Shown here piece after piece: positions 59,229-64,000 of a stretch of 64,000 nt of DNA. This stretch comes from Burkholderiaceae bacterium DAT-1. GTDB lineage: Bacteria; Pseudomonadota; Gammaproteobacteria; Burkholderiales; Chitinimonadaceae. The notes under the pieces were generated by a model that saw only the letters and a list, made by a program, of their open reading frames with translations, had not been told where the DNA came from and searched no databases. The stretch's first letter is position 1; the number at the start of each line of letters is the position of its first letter. The stretch covers positions 434,001 to 498,000 of the forward strand of contig JAHRBI010000001.1 in assembly GCA_019084025.1 (NCBI GenBank), given 5' to 3'. The position numbers were made by a program, and so were the translations under genes.

Positions 59229-59255
59229 AAAGCGCCGCATAACTTCGGCGCTTTT
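59229..59255. terminator. Bidirectional terminator between convergent island genes
   Basis: Stem AAAGCGCCG / CGGCGCTTT with an 8-base loop and T-runs on both strands, between the 316-residue gene (+) and the GIY-YIG gene (-). Confidence 0.8.
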
Positions 59256-59262
59256 CCAAATA

Positions 59263-59571
59263 TTATTTCGCAGTTCTACCACCTCCTCCACCGCGAATAT
59301 TTAATAGTGGATTATGCTGACCAATCTTTTCTGACTCATGCTCTCTGCGTGTGCCAGATGTACTCCTACCATCTGCGCGCTGCCATTCAAAGTCATGAGT
59401 TTCTGGAGAAAGGGGCTTATCCGAATTATAGTGCTCCCTCTCTCTCCGCCTGAGATTATTTGTCTCTCCAATGTAATCAATTTCATTCGTGTCTTTATTC
59501 CTAAACCGATATTCACCAGCCTCATCTGGCGGGTTTCCTTTGTTCGGACGTCCAGGCTTATAAATCGACAT
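59263..59571 (-). CDS. Small GIY-YIG-domain protein
   Basis: About 102 residues from the ATG at 59571, with GGAGAAATT before it. GIY-YIG nuclease pattern: GEYRFRNKDTNEIDYIGETNNLRRR (GxY...YIG...R as positions of the family), a helix with REHY, a central acid-rich part, and a closing HNPLLN with the Asn typical of the last motif. All key positions seem retained, so nuclease activity is possible. Ends in a Gly-rich tail (RGGGGGRTAK). It sits between the 316-residue gene and the MITE. Confidence 0.65.
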   Translation of the reverse strand: MSIYKPGRPNKGNPPDEAGEYRFRNKDTNEIDYIGETNNLRRREREHYNSDKPLSPETHDFEWQRADGRSTSGTRREHESEKIGQHNPLLNIRGGGGGRTAK

Positions 59572-59976
59572 AATTTCTCCTTGATTGCACAGTGAATGAT
59601 TCAACCAGAAAAAACAACAAGCACACCTCGAACAAGAGGCAAAACTCAGCATCTCCACTCAGCAAGTTACCAACCTAGAATAATGCTTTAGTTTACTGAA
59701 ACTCAAGTTGAAGCATACCTTTGCCATCCCATTGCATCCACACTTGAAAATTTCAAGTCTGAGTACGCATCAGGAATACTTTATCTTAGTATGAATTTAT
59801 TAATTGTGATACTTTTCTACTTATTCTTGATCCAGAAGAACAAATATACAACAGCACACTAAGAAGGCAATATATCAGCCCTATTGAATTACAGCCAAAT
59901 CCAATACACCACTTACACCGCGCAAGGTTATTCGTGTGACAGTTACGCATATTAATTAACATTCAAATATGCTTTA

Positions 59977-60076
59977 GGATACTCTGAATAAGTCCCTTCA
60001 CCATAAGATCAGGCAGGTCCAATCAACGGGTTATTTTGATGCGCAACCTTATATTTGGACTTATTCAGAGGTTCTA
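59977..60076. mobile_element. MITE copy 1
   Basis: 100 bp ending in inverted repeats with core CTCTGAATAAGTCC (59982-59995) and GGACTTATTCAGAG (60057-60070). It resembles MITE copy 2 (62053-62151) in ends and interior, both having AATCAACGGGTTA. Flanked by TTTA on both sides (59973-59976, 60077-60080), a possible target duplication. No coding capacity; non-autonomous, parent transposase unknown (ends and target type suggest an IS5-like source). Confidence 0.7.
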
Positions 60077-60101
60077 TTTACATCCGTCAAGATGAATAAA
60101 G

Positions 60102-60185
60102 AAAGCCCGGGGTACCAAACCGGGCTTTAAAAAAGCCCAGTTACCAGCCGGGCTTTACAAAAAGCCCAGTTACCAGCCGGGCTTT
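60102..60185. repeat. Three tandem hairpins (AAAGCCC...GGGCTTT)
   Basis: Units at 60102-60128, 60132-60156 and 60161-60185, spaced 29-30 bp. The last two are exact repeats of a 29-bp unit (AAAGCCCAGTTACCAGCC core); the first is a variant with a perfect stem. Each folds as a short stem with AAAGCCC and GGGCTTT arms. They resemble terminators lacking T-runs, or a repeated protein/RNA site. Confidence 0.75.
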
Positions 60186-60728
60186 ACAATCAATTACTAA
60201 TTATGTATTTGCCATGAAAATGGTAGCATTGATACAGTCAGGATAAATTTTCAAGGTTATTACCGTTGGAAGTCGATTGTTCAGTAAACATTACCACCCT
60301 TGAGCCAACCCTCAAAAACCCAAAGTAGTCATGCAAGTACTACTAAACCATCATGCTTGCTACCAAGCAAGCCAACTCCGTTCATCAAGACTTTATCAAA
60401 CATTATCACAGCTTCTCAGAGAGAAGATTCAACAATGGCTGTTAGATACCAATTGTTAAACCCATGTCATCCCAGACAAGCCACAACATCACCCACCCAT
60501 TTAAGGCAAGTTCATTCAAGGCATCTACATTACAAATAATAAATAGTAAGCGGCATTATGTCAAGCGCCTTCACACCCCTAATCCACTTCCCACACCTAA
60601 AATCACTTAACCATTCAAGTTGGCAATCAAAGCCCAATTATAGTAGACCAATTAAATTCCAAAATGATACAATTATCGCCAACAGACTATCATCCATAAG
60701 CCCTACCCCATTATTCACTGAGCACACA

Positions 60729-62063
60729 ATGCGCATGTTTAAACATAGATTAAATAAATTCCTTCAATTCTTCTCCAGTGACACTCCCTCCTCCAAAGAA
60801 GAACCCGCCCTCGAAACCAATATAGAGATATTATATTCAAACAAGGAACCTACACAAATTGATGCACGAATTTTTGGCCAGCTTAGTAATATTAACCGCT
60901 TTGGAATATCAACTCTGGTTAGCTACGAAGGGCGATGCTATTCAATAGAAACTTCAAAACTTCGCGAATCAAATATCCCACTTGTCATTGGCACATATGT
61001 AAGCTGGACAGGCACCTCAGTCTCTGCCCCTGACCACTTAATTCAAGCAGAAAATCCTCAACCATGGAGCGGCTCCACGCCAGTTATTGAATGGCTCGGC
61101 AAAACTATTCATGGAACAATAACTGGCAATGATCCCCAAAAAAAGGTCGCTTTTAAAGTAGATGGAAAAGATATTTTTCTATCCCTTCATAGAGCTCAAC
61201 TTAATTATGAGCTCACATTTAAATCAAGCAAACTTCTATTCATCATAGGATACAGATCACACTCAAAAAAAATAAACCACAATCATTACACTGCAATTCC
61301 ACGCCTATCTGATAGTGATATTACTCCCCCCATCAAGCGACGAAGTGGCATCATCTGCAACATCCACAGCGGAAGAGCATTTGTTTTTGATCTTCACTCA
61401 AGGAGAGTAATATCTTTTTTTAAGTCACAACTTGAAAGAGTGCATATCCCTCTATTTTTGGGTGCTGAAATAAGTTGGCTCGAACAGCGCAAGGGAGTTG
61501 CTGAACGAAACATTGAAAGCATTGCCTTAAGACTTGAAAATATCCTCTCACACAGCACTCCCTTGCTAGGCTCTTTTCACAAGGGCACCATCAAACTTGG
61601 CCCGCTGGGATTCACATATGACTTACATCTAGGCATAAATTTAAAAAAAATACACGTAGATATAGACAAATTCAATATTAAAGACATTGAGGATATTGAA
61701 GATATTACCCATATTAAAAATTTCACTTTCTGCCTCGGAATAGAGCCAGCCATTGGCCAAGACATTAAATCTGGCATACTTATTGCTTGCAACGTGCATT
61801 ATATGAATCCAATGCACAAAGTCACGCCTAGTTTCGGCCACAAATCTTTTGATGAAAGACGATCAGAAGTCAAACAAGAAATTCTTAAAATATTCAAAAA
61901 AAATAATGGCATTATTAGAATCGAACAGGCAACTCCAGCACTACGAAACTTTGGCATATCTACTAAAGCCGCAAGCCCACTCACTCAATTAGTTATTGCT
62001 TGCGGCGACATTTTCTCAATCACAAAAGACAAAAATAATATTGTCACCCTAAGGAGGCTCTGA
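60729..62063 (+). CDS. AT-rich protein with OB-like repeats and LOTUS-like C-terminus
   Basis: 444 residues from the ATG at 60729 (frame open from 60558, no ribosome site there). Three related beta-rich segments: DARIFGQLSNINRFGISTLV with YVSWTG; HGTITGNDPQKKVAFKVDG; and SGIICNIHSGRAFVFDLH with EISWLE, which recall cold-shock/OB-fold or TRAM-like modules. The last 70 residues (EVKQEILKIFKKNNGIIRIE, then LTQLVIACGDIFSITK) resemble an OST-HTH/LOTUS domain. Both suggest RNA binding. The stop codon is provided by MITE copy 2. Family not recognised by name; the domain assignments are from pattern only. Confidence 0.55.
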   Translation: MRMFKHRLNKFLQFFSSDTPSSKEEPALETNIEILYSNKEPTQIDARIFGQLSNINRFGISTLVSYEGRCYSIETSKLRESNIPLVIGTYVSWTGTSVSAPDHLIQAENPQPWSGSTPVIEWLGKTIHGTITGNDPQKKVAFKVDGKDIFLSLHRAQLNYELTFKSSKLLFIIGYRSHSKKINHNHYTAIPRLSDSDITPPIKRRSGIICNIHSGRAFVFDLHSRRVISFFKSQLERVHIPLFLGAEISWLEQRKGVAERNIESIALRLENILSHSTPLLGSFHKGTIKLGPLGFTYDLHLGINLKKIHVDIDKFNIKDIEDIEDITHIKNFTFCLGIEPAIGQDIKSGILIACNVHYMNPMHKVTPSFGHKSFDERRSEVKQEILKIFKKNNGIIRIEQATPALRNFGISTKAASPLTQLVIACGDIFSITKDKNNIVTLRRL

Positions 62064-62155
62064 ATAAGTCCCTTTTCACAAAAATCAGGCATGTTCAATC
62101 AACGGGTTACATGATTGCACGACCTTATATTTTTACTCACTCAGAGGCTCCCTAA
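62049..62155. mobile_element. MITE copy 2 with CTAA target duplication
   Basis: 99 bp (62053-62151) with terminal inverted repeats GGAGGCTCTGAATAAGT (62053-62069) and its near-complement at 62135-62151, flanked by CTAA on both sides (62049-62052, 62152-62155). CTAA fits the YTAR-type target of some IS5-group elements. It interrupts the C-terminal codons of the OB/LOTUS-like gene, providing the stop TGA at 62061-62063. Confidence 0.8.
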
Positions 62156-62691
62156 TCAAGACCATATCGCCAATAAAAAAATGAACTCTTTCGACCAAGT
62201 CATACAGTGAAATATTCTTTGGCTCATTTGAATAAAATCCGATGGATTAAAGGCCATAGATGTGACTGCACTCCACTTCAGCACTAGAGCACACCTTCGA
62301 ACTGGCCTTTCCCTACCACGGCATACCAAGAGTTTAGTTAGCATGGGGGGCAATACCCCAAATGCCGATTCTTTCTCAGACTGTCGCTCGCCGTGCGCAC
62401 GTGCCCCAGCTCACGACTTTTTGATCCACCACCAGATTCATTTGATCAGGGAAATCCTTACCCCATACCTTTAACGACTTGCACAACTGCCTGCCGTACG
62501 CCTTACTTACCGCTTCCACTCACCAAACCTTCATGGCATCGCCAACGTGTAATGCCAACTTTAGGTAGGTACTTCCTTGATGAAAGCCCTTCAATGTAGA
62601 GCAAGCAAAGCTCGTCAGAAACGGCGAGGTCTTTCCTTCAGGAACATCCTTCATCTAACTTGTACATCTCTTAACTTCATAGAAAACGTGG
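62156..62691. other. Right end of the island, no supported gene
   Basis: About 530 bp between MITE copy 2 and attR. Short frames (62262-62474, 62393-62599 and minus 62156-62353) lack ribosome sites and look like chance. Possibly decayed cargo. Confidence 0.4.
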
Positions 62692-62739
62692 GGATTGAAA
62701 ATCCGCGTGTCCGTGGTTCGATTCCGCGACCGGCCACCA
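62692..62739 (+). repeat. attR (48-bp direct repeat, right copy)
   Basis: Exact copy of the 3' 48 bp of tRNA-Phe including CCA, followed by the native terminator (62774-62810) and the chromosome. This is the remnant of the original tRNA end displaced by integration; no promoter or 5' half of the gene precedes it. Confidence 0.93.
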
Positions 62740-62773
62740 CCCCACCTAGTGGGACTTGTGAGGAAATACTTGA

Positions 62774-62810
62774 AACCCGCTTTGCTCAGTGCAACGCGGG
62801 TTTTTTGTTT
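62774..62810 (+). terminator. Native tRNA-Phe terminator (chromosomal copy)
   Basis: Stem AACCCGC / GCGGGTT with TTTTGTTTTT, matching the copy at 50841-50875. It follows the truncated tRNA copy attR. Confidence 0.8.
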
Positions 62811-62984
62811 TTCAGTCCTCTGAAGAATGCCGAAGCATTCAGTCAAGCACACCCCCATCCACACCGAATTCACCACAGTTTTTCCATTCACCCTCCCCGA
62901 TCGCACCGATTATTTGAATGGCTTGGCGGAACAACCTAGACTGACCGCCCTTTGTCTTTTCTGATGTCACTGGATCACTTAAAA

Positions 62985-63611
62985 ATGAAAAAAGCAGTAT
63001 TAGGAGGTTGCCTTGTCCTCGCTTCGCTCGCAGCCTATGCAGATGAGCAAACCCCGATGATGACGGAGCAAGCGAATTACAAGCCTTTCCGCTTTATTGT
63101 GCAGGCTGGCCTGACTGGCGGCGGCGATAAGCTTGCCACGGTAGAAACCAGCAAGGGAACGGACAAGCTGTACGCCGGTAATCTCGTTCAGCTCGGCGCG
63201 GGGGTCGTCTTTCAGTCGCAGGACTATCCGATCGCCCTGCAAGCAACCCTCAATTACCACGTCGATAACCGCCACTATAAAAATGGTGACGCCACGTTCT
63301 CGCGCTTTCCATTCGAAGTCCTGGGCTTTTACCAGTTTTCACCGCAATGGCGCATTGGCGCAGGCATTCGCCACATTGGCACGGCCAAGCTGAAGCTTGA
63401 TGCAGATGGCGCCAGCGAAAGCGCTGAATACGCAGGTGAGAACAGTTCGGTCATCGAACTAGGCTACGCAATGAACGACCGCGTATGGCTAAGTGGCCGC
63501 TATGTCCATGAAACGCTGAAGTTGCAGAAATATAACGGCATCGATGTATCCCGCCACCAGCTGACCACAGACGGTTCCCATGTCGGGATTTTCATGAGCG
63601 CGCAGTTCTAA
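62985..63611 (+). CDS. Small outer-membrane beta-barrel protein
   Basis: 208 residues from the ATG at 62985. Signal peptide KKAVLGGCLVLASLAAYA-DE, then amphipathic strands typical of an eight-stranded barrel (FRFIVQAGLTGGGDKL, LYAGNLVQLGAGVVFQ, PFEVLGFYQFSPQWRIGAGI), ending in the outer-membrane signature with terminal Phe (VGIFMSAQF). The exact family is not recognised; it is of OmpW/OmpX-like size. Native promoter expected in the 170 bp after the tRNA terminator. Confidence 0.7.
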   Translation: MKKAVLGGCLVLASLAAYADEQTPMMTEQANYKPFRFIVQAGLTGGGDKLATVETSKGTDKLYAGNLVQLGAGVVFQSQDYPIALQATLNYHVDNRHYKNGDATFSRFPFEVLGFYQFSPQWRIGAGIRHIGTAKLKLDADGASESAEYAGENSSVIELGYAMNDRVWLSGRYVHETLKLQKYNGIDVSRHQLTTDGSHVGIFMSAQF

Positions 63612-63635
63612 TTTTAAGCGACCGCTTCTGCATGA

Positions 63636-63667
63636 AAAAACCCGGCCAACAGCGCCGGGTTTTTGTT
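63636..63667 (+). terminator. Terminator after the barrel gene, shared with ahcY
   Basis: Stem AAACCCGGC / GCCGGGTTT with a 7-base loop (arms 63638-63646 and 63654-63662) flanked by A- and T-runs on either side, so it can serve both the barrel gene (+) and ahcY (-). Confidence 0.85.
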
Positions 63668-63684
63668 TATCCGCTAAGCGCGAA

Positions 63685-64000
<316 letters not shown>

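Larger units (their letters stand above)
59572..60728. other. Gene-poor AT-rich region with MITE and hairpin array
   Basis: About 1.15 kb without a supported gene; frames at 60300-60539 and the first 57 codons before 60729 have no ribosome site. It contains MITE copy 1 (59977-60076) and three tandem hairpins (60102-60185), both listed separately. Confidence 0.5.
50758..62739. mobile_element. Integrated element in tRNA-Phe (P4-like integrase and primase)
   Basis: Element of about 11.9 kb bounded by 48-bp exact direct repeats (50758-50805 and 62692-62739) formed from the 3' part of tRNA-Phe, with about 70 bp of near-identical downstream sequence and terminator on both sides. Core: tyrosine integrase (54088-55272) and D5-type primase-helicase (55328-57268). 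No capsid, portal, terminase, conjugation, AlpA or excisionase gene was recognised. Cargo is AT-rich and mostly unknown. Integrase is 3.3 kb from the left repeat, not adjacent as in typical P4-type islands, so it has accreted or rearranged sequence on its left. Satellite, plasmid-like or purely integrative nature is open. Confidence 0.9.

Noticed and set aside
60102..60185. Triple repeat as a small CRISPR array
   Set aside because: Units are adjacent hairpins with no variable spacers and no cas gene nearby.
60300..60539. 79-codon frame in the AT-rich gap
   Set aside because: No ribosome site and a Ser/Thr/His-rich, non-globular product; probably chance.
62655..62906. Minus-strand frame over attR
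   Set aside because: It is a translation of tRNA and terminator sequence, not a gene.

Overview
The window looks like chromosome of a betaproteobacterium, most probably in or near the Neisseriales (Chromobacteriaceae/Chitinibacteraceae-like). This rests on gene order rather than on any database match. The stretch mlaFEDCBA, ABC-2 exporter, ibaG, murA, his operon, tatABC, DegS-like protease, nif3, petABC, sspAB is a conserved betaproteobacterial backbone and is present here almost complete.

Layout. 1-9.8 kb: thiamine thiazole genes thiS-thiG, trmB, then a minus-strand run (SPOR protein, coaX, birA, DUF2069, wrbA), a YihY/BrkB membrane protein, a PilZ-type protein and bioA. 9.8-12.8 kb: a membrane HExxH protein and groES-groEL behind a perfect CIRCE operator and a sigma-32-like promoter. 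12.8-27.6 kb: sspB-sspA, the cytochrome bc1 genes petABC, nif3, a DegS-like protease, tatABC, a HIT protein and the histidine genes hisE-I-F-A-H-B-C-D-G. 28-35.7 kb: five plus-strand genes (RpiR regulator, TonB receptor, exported cyanophycinase, M14-type amidohydrolase, YfcC-type carrier) that read as a cyanophycin-scavenging locus wedged between hisG and murA. 35.8-43.1 kb: murA, a tiny membrane ORF, ibaG, an ABC-2 exporter and the complete mla phospholipid-transport operon. 43.2-50.7 kb: a sigma-54 activator followed by a tightly overlapping MSHA/type II-like operon (secretin, ATPase, platform protein, actin-like/PilN-like, PilO-like and PilP/MshK-like proteins) with no pilin or prepilin peptidase gene.

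50.73-62.74 kb: a tRNA-Phe gene whose 3' 48 bp, plus its downstream terminator, is duplicated about 11.9 kb away. The duplication bounds an integrated element with a P4-type tyrosine integrase and a D5-type primase-helicase. Its AT-rich cargo is mostly unrecognisable: an SH3-domain membrane protein, small ORFs behind a start-codon-sequestering hairpin, a GIY-YIG mini-protein, and a protein with OB-like repeats and a possible LOTUS-like C-terminus. Two 99-100-bp MITEs and a triple hairpin array lie in its right half. No capsid, portal or terminase gene is present, so it could be a satellite-type or purely integrative element. After the right attachment repeat the chromosome resumes with an outer-membrane barrel protein and the 3' part of ahcY.

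The points most worth following up are: the cyanophycin locus interrupting an ancestral superoperon and its candidate dipeptide hydrolase; the pilin-less secretion operon; and, in the island, the hidden-start hairpin, the MITE that supplies a gene's stop codon, and the OB/LOTUS-like protein.
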